DNA from: Flavihumibacter sp. ZG627
GTDB lineage: Bacteria > Bacteroidota > Bacteroidia > Chitinophagales > Chitinophagaceae
Direction: 5' to 3'
DNA length: 64,000 nt
Assembly: GCF_000814325.1 (NCBI RefSeq)
Contig: NZ_JPHF01000004.1
Location: 1-64,000, forward strand
In this document: positions 57,023 to 64,000 of the stretch, one piece after another
Layout: each line of letters begins with the position of its first letter
Numbering within the stretch: position 1 is the stretch's first letter
The notes under the pieces: model-generated
What the model saw: only the letters and a program-made list of their open reading frames with translations
What the model was told of the DNA's origin: nothing
The model's database searches: none
Position numbers and translations under genes: made by a program

Positions 57023-58579
57023 TCAAACAATGCGCTTTTGGCGGGCAAGCAGGGCCTTTTGGCGGATAACTTCCTGTACGGGCATCCCGTTAACCTTACT
57101 TTCAAGCCAACTGATTACATCCAGGTATGAAAAGGTGCGGGTTTCACGGGGGTCATTTTCATAGGGTTTTATAATTTCCAGCAGTTTACTAAAAGCTGCC
57201 TTCTCAGAGCCGGCAGAAAGGCCGAAAGATTTCCTCAGAAAGCGGAACATTTCCTCCTCAACAACACTCAGGCTTCCCATTTTAGCCATGAAGCGGTAAA
57301 CCGATTTGATCTGGTACTCCAGCAGATCAGTATTATTCAACTCATAATGTGCTATTAAATGCAGGAGCCTTGCGTAGCACTGGAGGTCGGTCCTGAGATC
57401 AACTTTCCAGTTTATGATCTTTTGCAGATAGTCGATGGCCCTTGAATTATTTCCACTACCGAAATAAAGACAGGCTATCTTATAATAGAATACCAGTACG
57501 CGGTGGCGGTCAAGCTGAAGTGAATATTCCTCCAGCTTTTCCTCCAGGTAAGGCACGAGGGAGAGACCTTCGGTAAAGGTGCCGCGAAGAAAATGCTGAT
57601 TGAGCCGTCCCAACTGGAGATAAACAAAGGCCTGTATCCGGTTATTATCATTTTGCTGAACCACTTCCTCCTTTTCAAGCGCTTCAAAAAGTTCCAGCGT
57701 TTTAGCAAATCCCGGTTCGTTTTTCAAGTCGAAGTGTGCATTCAGCAGATTATGCAGGCCCTTTATATACTGCAGTGTTTCTACTTTTACCATTTCCGGG
57801 AATTTTTGAAAAAGTTCCGTCCACTTGGATGTATAGCGGTAATACATCAGGAAATCCTGCCTTATAAAGGCGTACCAGCAATAGCTCTGCGCCATATAAA
57901 GCTGCTCATAGAATCCTCTGGATTGCGGGGCTCCTGCAGGCATATGACGCTCAAAGAAGGCATCGAGTTCAGATTCATCCTTTTTATTGCGGGCATGGCC
58001 ATGCCTTATATACCAATCGTAAAGCAGAAGCGACAAATTGGAACTCGCGCTGATTCCCTCCAGCCTTTTGGTGACGGCTTCCGATTCGTGTACCAAAGTT
58101 GTGGCGCGGTGCTCGCTGCTCCTGGTGATATGAAGCGCCTCGATCTTTTTCTCAAAGAAAATTGCCTGCATCAGGAAAGTGGCCTGGTTATGCTGGCGGG
58201 CAAAATCCTTAAGTTTATCGAGCATTTTCAAACTCTGCAGGTAGAGTCCTTTATTATAGAGTATCCTGGCGTAGCCCATCTGTTCATGGAGAAGGATATC
58301 AATATTCCTGTCATCTCTTATCAGGAGTAGACTTTGCAGGATGAGGCGGGTAAGATGGGCCTTAAGGTTGGAAAGCTGTTGCTTTTTTATTCCCGGCGTT
58401 TTCTTAAGTAATACCGCATCATCATATTCTCCCATTTTATCCAGGGCATCAAACAGCTCGATAACCTTGAGGTTCTCGGCAGCGGAATTACGGGTGACAT
58501 ATAGCTTAAAATTCCGCTTTTCCGATTTCTCGAGCGATTTCACGAGTTGAAACAAAGCATCCACTGTTCGGTTGGGCAT
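57023..58579 (-). CDS. Helical-repeat (TPR-like) protein of unknown function
   Basis: I do not recognise a named family. I start it at the ATG at 58579 (MPNRTVDALFQLV); the frame stays open to 58744, but the extra 55 residues are unlikely coding sequence. The 518 residues are almost all helical: paired amphipathic helices such as DALFQLVKSLEKSEKRNFKLYV, LYLQSLKMLDKLKDFARQ and NNSRAIDYLQKIINW resemble TPR or SEL1 repeats. There is no signal peptide, so it is probably cytoplasmic and involved in protein binding. It lies upstream of rpoC on the same strand, with 199 bases between, and divergent from leuA. Confidence 0.7.
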   Translation of the reverse strand: MPNRTVDALFQLVKSLEKSEKRNFKLYVTRNSAAENLKVIELFDALDKMGEYDDAVLLKKTPGIKKQQLSNLKAHLTRLILQSLLLIRDDRNIDILLHEQMGYARILYNKGLYLQSLKMLDKLKDFARQHNQATFLMQAIFFEKKIEALHITRSSEHRATTLVHESEAVTKRLEGISASSNLSLLLYDWYIRHGHARNKKDESELDAFFERHMPAGAPQSRGFYEQLYMAQSYCWYAFIRQDFLMYYRYTSKWTELFQKFPEMVKVETLQYIKGLHNLLNAHFDLKNEPGFAKTLELFEALEKEEVVQQNDNNRIQAFVYLQLGRLNQHFLRGTFTEGLSLVPYLEEKLEEYSLQLDRHRVLVFYYKIACLYFGSGNNSRAIDYLQKIINWKVDLRTDLQCYARLLHLIAHYELNNTDLLEYQIKSVYRFMAKMGSLSVVEEEMFRFLRKSFGLSAGSEKAAFSKLLEIIKPYENDPRETRTFSYLDVISWLESKVNGMPVQEVIRQKALLARQKRIV

Positions 58580-58702
58580 CGTAATTGTTCTTGATAAAAA
58601 TCCTTGCCTGTAGGGCATTTGGGGGCATAACAAGCCCTTTACCGACTGTAATTTACGGGGGATTTTGATTTCTTTCCACCTCCAGTCATTACTACTTTCG
58701 GT

Positions 58703-58761
58703 ATGCGGGTTCCTGTAATTGACCAACATAGCAAGCAAAACCATGATTACAGGACCCGCAT
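58703..58761 (+). promoter_or_regulatory. 16-17-bp hairpin just upstream of leuA
   Basis: ATGCGGGTTCCTGTAAT (58703-58719) and ATTACAGGACCCGCAT (58746-58761) are complementary except for one extra T, with a 26-nt loop. TTTCTTTACTT follows, and leuA starts 23 bases later. A 26-codon open frame starts at the ATG of the left arm and stops one base before leuA (TAA then A-ATG). The structure could be an attenuator, a translational control element or an operator. Confidence 0.6.
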
Positions 58762-58784
58762 TTCTTTACTTATACCTGATTAAA

Positions 58785-59945
58785 ATGGACAACAAGATCT
58801 TCATTTTTGATACAACACTTCGTGATGGCGAGCAGGTTCCAGGCTGCAAGCTCAATAAGAAAGAAAAGATCGAACTGGCGCTTGAATTGGAATCACTGGG
58901 TGTAGATATACTGGAAGCAGGTTTCCCTATTTCGTCACCGGGTGATTTTGAAGCAGTTCATGAGATCGCAAAACTTTTAAAGGAAACAACCGTGTGCGGG
59001 TTAAGTCGCGCAGTGCAAAAAGATATTGAAGTGGCCGCCGAAGCTCTTCGTCCGGCTGAACGCAGACGCATCCATACGGGCATAGGCACTTCAGATTATC
59101 ATATCCGGTCAAAGTTCAACTCTACCCGCGAGGATATCCTTCAACGCGCAGTACAGTGTGTAAAATGGGCGCGCAATTATACTGATGATGTTGAGTTTTA
59201 TGCCGAAGATGCAGGGAGGACCGACAATGAGTACCTGGCCCGTGTTGTAGAATCGGTGATTGCAGCAGGTGCAACCACTGTAAACATTCCTGATACTACA
59301 GGTTACTGTCTCCCCCACCAATATGGAGAAAAGATTGCTTACCTTATAAATAATGTACCTAATATCCACAAAGCTGTTTTAAGCTGCCATTGTCACAATG
59401 ACCTGGGATTGGCCACCGCTAATTCGATCGCGGGAATCATTGCCGGAGCCCGCCAGATAGAATGCACCATCAACGGATTGGGAGAACGTGCTGGCAATAC
59501 ATCGCTTGAAGAGGTGGTGATGATCATAAAGCAGCACGGCCATTTGGGATTCTATACTGAAATCAATGCGATGCAGCTTAATCCTATGAGCAGGAAAGTG
59601 AGTGAAACCATGCGTATGCCTGTTCAACCAAATAAGGCGATCGTTGGTGCCAATGCATTTTCTCATTCATCAGGCATACACCAGGATGGATTTCTTAAGG
59701 ACACACAAACCTATGAAATAATAGCCCCTGAAGAGGTAGGTGCCGAGAGCAGCAAGATAGTATTAACGGCAAGGAGTGGACGAAGTGCCCTGGCCTACCG
59801 TTTCCAGAAGTTGGGACACCAGTTTAACAGGAATGATATTGATATCCTTTACCCGCTTTTTCTTGATGTGGCTGATACAAAAAAAGAAGTATATGATGAA
59901 GATCTCCAAATACTGGCTGAATCCCATAAAATGGTAAGTATCTGA
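58785..59945 (+). CDS. leuA: 2-isopropylmalate synthase, short form
   Basis: The first committed step of leucine synthesis: acetyl-CoA plus 2-oxoisovalerate gives 2-isopropylmalate. The ATG at 58785 starts the enzyme; the longer frame to 58719 is not needed. Signature motifs are [13 protein letters not shown] (residues 8-20), the metal ligands [13 protein letters not shown] and the [15 protein letters not shown] loop. A following segment, [11 protein letters not shown], is typical of LeuA. At 386 residues it lacks the C-terminal LeuA dimer/regulatory domain of the usual roughly 500-residue enzyme that binds leucine. It ends 2 bases before leuB, in one transcript. Confidence 0.93.
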   Translation: MDNKIFIFDTTLRDGEQVPGCKLNKKEKIELALELESLGVDILEAGFPISSPGDFEAVHEIAKLLKETTVCGLSRAVQKDIEVAAEALRPAERRRIHTGIGTSDYHIRSKFNSTREDILQRAVQCVKWARNYTDDVEFYAEDAGRTDNEYLARVVESVIAAGATTVNIPDTTGYCLPHQYGEKIAYLINNVPNIHKAVLSCHCHNDLGLATANSIAGIIAGARQIECTINGLGERAGNTSLEEVVMIIKQHGHLGFYTEINAMQLNPMSRKVSETMRMPVQPNKAIVGANAFSHSSGIHQDGFLKDTQTYEIIAPEEVGAESSKIVLTARSGRSALAYRFQKLGHQFNRNDIDILYPLFLDVADTKKEVYDEDLQILAESHKMVSI

Positions 59946-59946
59946 C

Positions 59947-61062
59947 ATGCATAAAAAAATTGTTGTCATACCTGGAGATGGAATTGGTCCCGAAGTCACC
60001 CAGCAGTCTATCCGGGTGCTGGATGCCATTGCCCAGCAGTATGGACACAAATTCACTTATAGCTTTGGCCTTATGGGTGCAGATGCCATTGACAAAACTG
60101 GCAATGCTTTACCCGACGAAACAATTGAACTTTGCCTGAACAGTGATGCTATCTTATTTGGAGCTGTTGGCCATCCAAAATATGATGCTGATCCTGCTGC
60201 CACTGTTAGGCCTGAACAGGGATTACTCAAACTGCGTAAATCATTACAACTTTTTGCCAATATCCGTCCGGTTAAGCCATTTACCGCATTAAATCATTTA
60301 AGTCCCCTTAAAGCAAAAAATCTGGAAGGTGTAGATTTTCTCATCTACCGGGAATTAACAGGTGGAATATATTTTGGAAATAAATCCTTGTCAGAAGATG
60401 GCAATACAGCCTCTGACGATTGCATATATACCAGTTCGGAAATAGAAAGGATCGCGCACCTTGCCTTTCATGCGGCGCAACAAAGAAGGAAGAAACTCAC
60501 ATTGGTTGACAAGGCCAATGTTCTGGAAACATCAAGACTCTGGCGGAAGGTGGTGAAACTTCTAGAAGCCGGTTATCCTGATGTTGCGGTTGACTATCTT
60601 TTTGTTGACAATGCAGCCATGCAGCTCATTATGAACCCATCACAGTTTGATGTTATCCTCACAGAAAACATGTTTGGTGATATACTGAGTGATGAAGCGA
60701 GCGTCATTACCGGATCATTGGGGCTTCTGCCATCGGCCTCCATCGGTAATGGCGGTGCTTTATTTGAACCCATCCATGGCTCCTATCCCCAGGCTGCCGG
60801 AAAAGATATTGCCAACCCGCTTGGTTCAATACTTTCAACAGCCATGATGCTTGATCATTTTGGGATGAATGCGGAAGCTTTGCGTGTTAGGGCCGCCGTT
60901 GAATGGACACTTGAAAATGGTTTTGTAACCAAAGATATTGACCCGGTCAACTTTTATTTCACATCAACAATAGGCGAATTGATCAGTGATCTGGTTCAGG
61001 ATAAGATACCATCCGGATTGAATCCGGAGAATATCCAATTGAGGAAATCAACGATTATTTAA
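59947..61062 (+). CDS. leuB: 3-isopropylmalate dehydrogenase
   Basis: NAD+-dependent oxidation and decarboxylation of 3-isopropylmalate, the third step of leucine synthesis. A 371-residue protein with KKIVVIPGDGIGPEV at the N-terminus, the substrate/metal motif LTENMFGDILSDEASVITGSLG and LLPSASIG. The GSYPQAAGKDIANPLGSILSTAMMLDHFG stretch is diagnostic. It begins 2 bases after the leuA stop. The isomerase genes leuC and leuD are not in this window. A strong promoter and attenuator follow before ilvE. Confidence 0.96.
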   Translation: MHKKIVVIPGDGIGPEVTQQSIRVLDAIAQQYGHKFTYSFGLMGADAIDKTGNALPDETIELCLNSDAILFGAVGHPKYDADPAATVRPEQGLLKLRKSLQLFANIRPVKPFTALNHLSPLKAKNLEGVDFLIYRELTGGIYFGNKSLSEDGNTASDDCIYTSSEIERIAHLAFHAAQQRRKKLTLVDKANVLETSRLWRKVVKLLEAGYPDVAVDYLFVDNAAMQLIMNPSQFDVILTENMFGDILSDEASVITGSLGLLPSASIGNGGALFEPIHGSYPQAAGKDIANPLGSILSTAMMLDHFGMNAEALRVRAAVEWTLENGFVTKDIDPVNFYFTSTIGELISDLVQDKIPSGLNPENIQLRKSTII

Positions 61063-61103
61063 AAAAATAATCGCTTAGTTCTTTTTAAATAAGAAGACAG
61101 GAC

Positions 61104-61111
61104 TATATTTG
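61104..61111 (+). promoter_or_regulatory. TAnnTTTG -7 element of the ilv leader
   Basis: TATATTTG is an exact match to the Bacteroidota -7 consensus and lies 18 bases before the leader peptide ATG, so the transcript would start a few bases before that codon. No clear -33 TTG was found at the expected spacing. Confidence 0.55.
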
Positions 61112-61129
61112 TATATCATTAACAGCGTC

Positions 61130-61228
61130 ATGCAGTCAAGAAATATACATATTATCATCAACCAGATCACAGTCATTATTGTGGTGGTGATTATTCCTGT
61201 CATATCAGGAGGTGGTAATTGTATGTAG
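61130..61228 (+). CDS. ilvL: ilv leader peptide (Ile/Val-rich, 32 residues)
   Basis: A short open frame from an ATG, 32 codons long and ending TAG, in the leuB-ilvE gap. It holds 10 Ile and 5 Val and no Leu, with the run VIIVVVIIPV at residues 15-24. That run closely resembles the regulatory stretch of enterobacterial IlvL (VVVIIIPP). The stop lies 22 bases before the terminator hairpin and the antiterminator arm falls in codons 27-29. This is the ribosome-stalling part of a transcription attenuator sensing charged Ile and Val tRNAs. The peptide itself need have no other function. Confidence 0.85.
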   Translation: MQSRNIHIIINQITVIIVVVIIPVISGGGNCM

Positions 61229-61264
61229 CAATCTTAAACTTGAATATACAAACGGTCCGCCTCC
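61208..61264 (+). promoter_or_regulatory. Predicted antiterminator pairing of the ilv leader
   Basis: GGAGGTGG (61208-61215, codons 27-29 of the leader) can pair with all eight bases of CCGCCTCC (61257-61264), the last six of which lie in the left arm and loop of the terminator. One pair is G-U. If a ribosome stalls at the Ile/Val codons just upstream, this arm is free and the terminator cannot form. A ribosome reaching the stop codon covers it and lets the terminator form. Confidence 0.75.
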
Positions 61265-61285
61265 AAAAGGCGGACCGTTTTTTTT
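61251..61285 (+). terminator. Attenuator terminator before ilvE
   Basis: AACGGTCCGCCT (61251-61262) and AGGCGGACCGTT (61268-61279) form a perfect 12-bp stem with a 5-nt loop, followed by eight T residues (61278-61285). This is a textbook intrinsic terminator 31 bases upstream of the ilvE start. Confidence 0.9.
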
Positions 61286-61316
61286 AACCGGAACCGCAAC
61301 AATTAAAACAAAAGAT

Positions 61317-62213
61317 ATGGCAACATATTACGACAACAACACAGTTATTTACCTCAATGGGAGCTATGTAAAAACAGCAGATGCCAAAATTGATCTCTAC
61401 AGTCAGACATTACATTACGGCTATGGAGTTTTTGAAGGGATACGCTCCTATCGCACAGCCAGTGGGGATACCCGGATATTCAAGCCCAAAGAACATTTCC
61501 TCCGGTTAGAAAAATCAGCTGCTGCATATAACCTGCCTTATAACTGGACGGTGGAAGAGTTGACGATTGCCACCTATAAAGTGCTGGAGGAAAATAATCT
61601 TCAGGACGCATATATCAGGCCCTTAGTGTATGCGCCTGCCAATATGAGTTTCAACCTGAATACAGAATCGTTCATAACCATCCAGGCATGGGAGATGCAG
61701 CCATTTTTAGGAGATAAATTATTGCGGGTAATGAGTTCTTCCTTCCAGCGACCTAATCCCCGTGGATTCAAAATTGAAGCGAAAGCATGTGGTCATTATG
61801 TGAACTCCATTATGGCGAGCCAGGAGGCGAAGGCAATGGGTTATGATGAGGCACTTCTTACAGACATGAATGGCTATATAGCAGAAGGTCCGGGAGCCAA
61901 TATTTTCTTCGAAAAAGATGGAAAACTTTATACACCCCCTTCAGGTAACATATTGCCTGGAATCACAAGGGCCACTGTTAAGGAAATTGCTGCTGAGCTT
62001 GATATAGAAGTAATTGAAAAACTATTCACCGCAGATGAATTAAAGGCTGCAGATTCAGCATTTTTCTGTGGTACAGCAGCTGAAGTAATTGGATGGGAAA
62101 GCCTTGATGGCAGCAGGTTTTCGGGCGATTGGAACGGTTCATTATCAAGGAAGATCCAGCAGGCATATAAAGAACGTGTTACAGAAAAAATAGCAGCAGA
62201 AGCAAGTATCTAA
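61317..62213 (+). CDS. ilvE: Branched-chain amino acid aminotransferase
   Basis: The PLP enzyme for the last step of valine, isoleucine and leucine synthesis, exchanging the amino group with glutamate. The ATG at 61317 ([10 protein letters not shown]) gives 298 residues, normal for class IV transaminases; an open frame reaching 61212 reads through the terminator and is not used. The PLP-binding lysine lies in [12 protein letters not shown], followed by [26 protein letters not shown], the family signature, and [13 protein letters not shown]. The gene is first after the attenuator, followed by ilvD 26 bases later. Confidence 0.95.
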   Translation: MATYYDNNTVIYLNGSYVKTADAKIDLYSQTLHYGYGVFEGIRSYRTASGDTRIFKPKEHFLRLEKSAAAYNLPYNWTVEELTIATYKVLEENNLQDAYIRPLVYAPANMSFNLNTESFITIQAWEMQPFLGDKLLRVMSSSFQRPNPRGFKIEAKACGHYVNSIMASQEAKAMGYDEALLTDMNGYIAEGPGANIFFEKDGKLYTPPSGNILPGITRATVKEIAAELDIEVIEKLFTADELKAADSAFFCGTAAEVIGWESLDGSRFSGDWNGSLSRKIQQAYKERVTEKIAAEASI

Positions 62214-62239
62214 AGAATAAACAAAAATCAACAGAAGAT

Positions 62240-63919
62240 ATGTCACTGAACAAGTATTCCAAAACCATTACACTAGACCCTACGCAACCAGCAGCACAGG
62301 CTATGTTTTATGGTATTGGCCTTACCGATGAAGACCTGCAGAAAGCACAGGTTGGTGTGGTAAGTATGGGGTATGATGGAAATACCTGTAACATGCATCT
62401 TAATGATCTGGCAAAAATCATCAAGAAGAGCGTGTGGGAAAATGATCTTGTAGGCCTGATCTTCAATACAATTGGTGTTAGTGATGGCATGAGCAATGGA
62501 ACGGATGGAATGCGTTATTCATTGGTTAGCCGTGATATTATTGCAGATTCCATTGAAGCAGTTTGTGGAGCACAGTATTATGATTCGGTAATAGCTGTAC
62601 CCGGATGTGATAAAAATATGCCTGGTTCCATTATTGCCATGGGAAGACTGGATCGCCCATCCATCATGGTGTATGGAGGTACTATTGCACCGGGCCATTA
62701 TAAGGGTCAGGACCTCAATATTGTTTCTGCATTTGAAGCATTGGGACAAAAGATCGCAGGGCAACTGAATGAGGCCGATTTCAAAGGCATCGTTATGCAT
62801 TCCTGTCCCGGTGCAGGAGCTTGTGGTGGAATGTATACCGCAAACACAATGGCTTCAGCTATTGAAGCACTGGGAATGAGCTTGCCCTATTCATCTTCAA
62901 ACCCCGCACTGAGCGAAGAGAAAAAGAAAGAATGTGAGGAAGCAGGTAAGGCAATAAGGTTACTGATGGAAAAAGATATCAAGCCATCTGATATAATGAC
63001 CCGGGAGGCATTTGAAAATGCCATCACAGTTATTATGGTTCTTGGCGGATCAACAAATGCGGTACTACATTTAATTGCAATGGCAAAAAGTGTTGGACTA
63101 CAATTAACGCAGGATGATGTTCAGGCCATCAGTGACAAGGTTCCGGTACTTGCAGATTTTAAACCAAGTGGTAAATACCTGATGCAGGATCTGCATGAAC
63201 ATGGTGGTGTGCCTGCAGTAATGAAATACTTGTTAAGCAAAGGAATGCTTCATGGCGATTGCTTAACTGTGACGGGTAAAACCATTGCAGAAAACATGGA
63301 ATCCATCCCTGACCTGGATTTTGAATCACAGAAAATCATTTACCCGATAGAAAGCCCACTCAAAGCAACCGGTCATCTCCAAATACTTTATGGCAACCTG
63401 GCAGAAGGCGGAAGTGTAGCCAAGATAAGTGGTAAAGAAGGTGAAAAATTTGTTGGCCCTGCCAGAGTGTTCAACGGTGAGCATGAATTAATTGCAGGCA
63501 TATCCGGTGGTAGAGTTAAACCGGGCGATGTTGTGGTCATCAGATATGTTGGTCCAAAGGGAGGACCGGGGATGCCGGAAATGCTTAAACCAACATCTGC
63601 GATCATTGGGGCGGGACTTGGCAAATCGGTGGCATTGATTACAGACGGAAGATTTAGTGGTGGAACACATGGTTTTGTGGTTGGCCACATCACACCGGAA
63701 GCATATGAAGGGGGATTGATTTCCCTTGTTGAGGATGATGACATCATTGAATTGGATGCAACAAATAATACCATTAACCTGAAGGTATCTGAGGATATAA
63801 TAAGTAGCCGTAAGCAGCAATGGAAGAAACCGGCATTAAATGTTAACAAAGGAATTCTATACAAATATGCAAAGCACGTTAAGTCAGCCGCAGACGGCTG
63901 CGTTACCGACGAAGACTGA
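62240..63919 (+). CDS. ilvD: Dihydroxy-acid dehydratase
   Basis: Removes water from dihydroxy-isovalerate and dihydroxy-methylvalerate in valine and isoleucine synthesis. The protein has 559 residues. The three cysteines of the [2Fe-2S] type are present: C50 (GNTCNMHL), C123 ([10 protein letters not shown]) and C195 ([14 protein letters not shown]). [18 protein letters not shown] is the C-terminal signature. It begins 26 bases after ilvE. Its 3' end overlaps the start of ilvB by 53 bases. Confidence 0.97.
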   Translation: MSLNKYSKTITLDPTQPAAQAMFYGIGLTDEDLQKAQVGVVSMGYDGNTCNMHLNDLAKIIKKSVWENDLVGLIFNTIGVSDGMSNGTDGMRYSLVSRDIIADSIEAVCGAQYYDSVIAVPGCDKNMPGSIIAMGRLDRPSIMVYGGTIAPGHYKGQDLNIVSAFEALGQKIAGQLNEADFKGIVMHSCPGAGACGGMYTANTMASAIEALGMSLPYSSSNPALSEEKKKECEEAGKAIRLLMEKDIKPSDIMTREAFENAITVIMVLGGSTNAVLHLIAMAKSVGLQLTQDDVQAISDKVPVLADFKPSGKYLMQDLHEHGGVPAVMKYLLSKGMLHGDCLTVTGKTIAENMESIPDLDFESQKIIYPIESPLKATGHLQILYGNLAEGGSVAKISGKEGEKFVGPARVFNGEHELIAGISGGRVKPGDVVVIRYVGPKGGPGMPEMLKPTSAIIGAGLGKSVALITDGRFSGGTHGFVVGHITPEAYEGGLISLVEDDDIIELDATNNTINLKVSEDIISSRKQQWKKPALNVNKGILYKYAKHVKSAADGCVTDED

Positions 63920-64000
63920 GAATATCAGTGGATCACAGGCTGTACTGGAGGCCCTGATAGCAGAAGGAATTAAAACAATATTCGGGTATCCCGGAGGAGC
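63867..64000 (+). CDS. ilvB: Acetolactate synthase large subunit, N-terminal part
   Basis: The gene runs off the window; only its first 44 codons are visible. From the ATG at 63867 the frame gives an extended N-terminus and then [20 protein letters not shown] and PGGA, the standard opening of the ThDP-binding acetolactate synthase catalytic subunit. It overlaps the ilvD 3' end by 53 bases in another frame; no later in-frame ATG exists within the window. Enzyme role: condensation of two pyruvates, or pyruvate with 2-oxobutyrate, the first common step of valine and isoleucine synthesis. The rest, and ilvN and ilvC, lie beyond the window. Confidence 0.85.
   Translation, partial: MQSTLSQPQTAALPTKTENISGSQAVLEALIAEGIKTIFGYPGG

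Noticed and set aside
57593-58330. 245-codon plus-strand frame inside the helical-repeat gene
   Set aside because: Antisense shadow; its predicted protein has no family features, while the minus-strand gene has regular helical repeats.
58719-58784. N-terminal extension of leuA (22 codons)
   Set aside because: It lies in the hairpin; the ATG at 58785 starts at the conserved N-terminus of the enzyme.
61212-61316. N-terminal extension of ilvE (frame open back to 61212)
   Set aside because: The frame reads through the leader stop region and the attenuator terminator; the ATG at 61317 gives a normal-length enzyme.
1-64000. tRNA, rRNA, CRISPR array, intact insertion sequence or integrase
   Set aside because: No cloverleaf-like sequences with a TTCGAATC-type arm, no direct-repeat/spacer array and no transposase domain were found on either strand.

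Overview
The window looks like chromosomal DNA of a Bacteroidota bacterium, most likely family Chitinophagaceae. The evidence is a SusC/SusD pair, lipoproteins with Bacteroidota-type lipoboxes, VCBS/FG-GAP repeat lipoproteins, a DUF4230 pair, an RHS protein with a Bacteroidota-type core, promoter -7 elements fitting TAnnTTTG, and weak Shine-Dalgarno sequences. The placement rests on gene content only. No rRNA, tRNA, CRISPR array, integrase or intact insertion sequence was seen.

Layout. 1-2.8 kb: the frameshifted end of an XRE regulator and a 5'-truncated RHS gene coupled to a small membrane protein. 3.0-6.1 kb: a secreted sulfatase and an AI-2E-type transporter. 6.3-9.7 kb: an A+T-rich two-component system followed by a PepSY-like periplasmic protein and a PAP2 phosphatase; three promoters here share a TTCAG-N6-TTCAG direct repeat. 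9.9-16.1 kb: a tripartite RND efflux operon (TolC, pump, adaptor) with a small lipoprotein upstream. 16.3-29.5 kb: single genes and small operons for metabolism and stress (MBL hydrolase, sugar kinase, symporter, HtrA protease, aldo/keto reductase, Tat-exported oxidoreductase, HipA-like kinase with DUF3037, HPF-like protein, DJ-1/PfpI protein, L,D-transpeptidase). 29.5-41.1 kb: one minus-strand locus with SusC, SusD, a giant VCBS/ASPIC lipoprotein, a vanadium-haloperoxidase-like lipoprotein and a cytochrome c-VCBS fusion. 41.3-52.4 kb: envelope and precursor genes (oxidoreductase with sugar transferase, M1 peptidase, IspD, DUF4230 pair, heptose-7-phosphate kinase, amino acid permease, OmpH/Skp). 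52.5-58.6 kb: rpoC, standing apart from rpoB, and a helical-repeat protein. 58.8-64 kb: branched-chain amino acid genes leuA, leuB, ilvE, ilvD and the start of ilvB.

The clearest regulatory discovery is a complete leader-peptide attenuator ahead of ilvE. A 32-codon leader holds 10 Ile and 5 Val codons, an 8-bp antiterminator pairing is possible, and a 12-bp terminator stem ends in eight U residues. The second is the TTCAG repeat, which gives the two-component system a predicted operator and a small envelope regulon. The third is the SusCD/VCBS/haloperoxidase/cytochrome locus, which looks like an uptake or oxidation system for an unidentified substrate. Other points of interest are intergenic arrays with an 11-bp period, the HipA-like/DUF3037 pair, and a long hairpin just before leuA.
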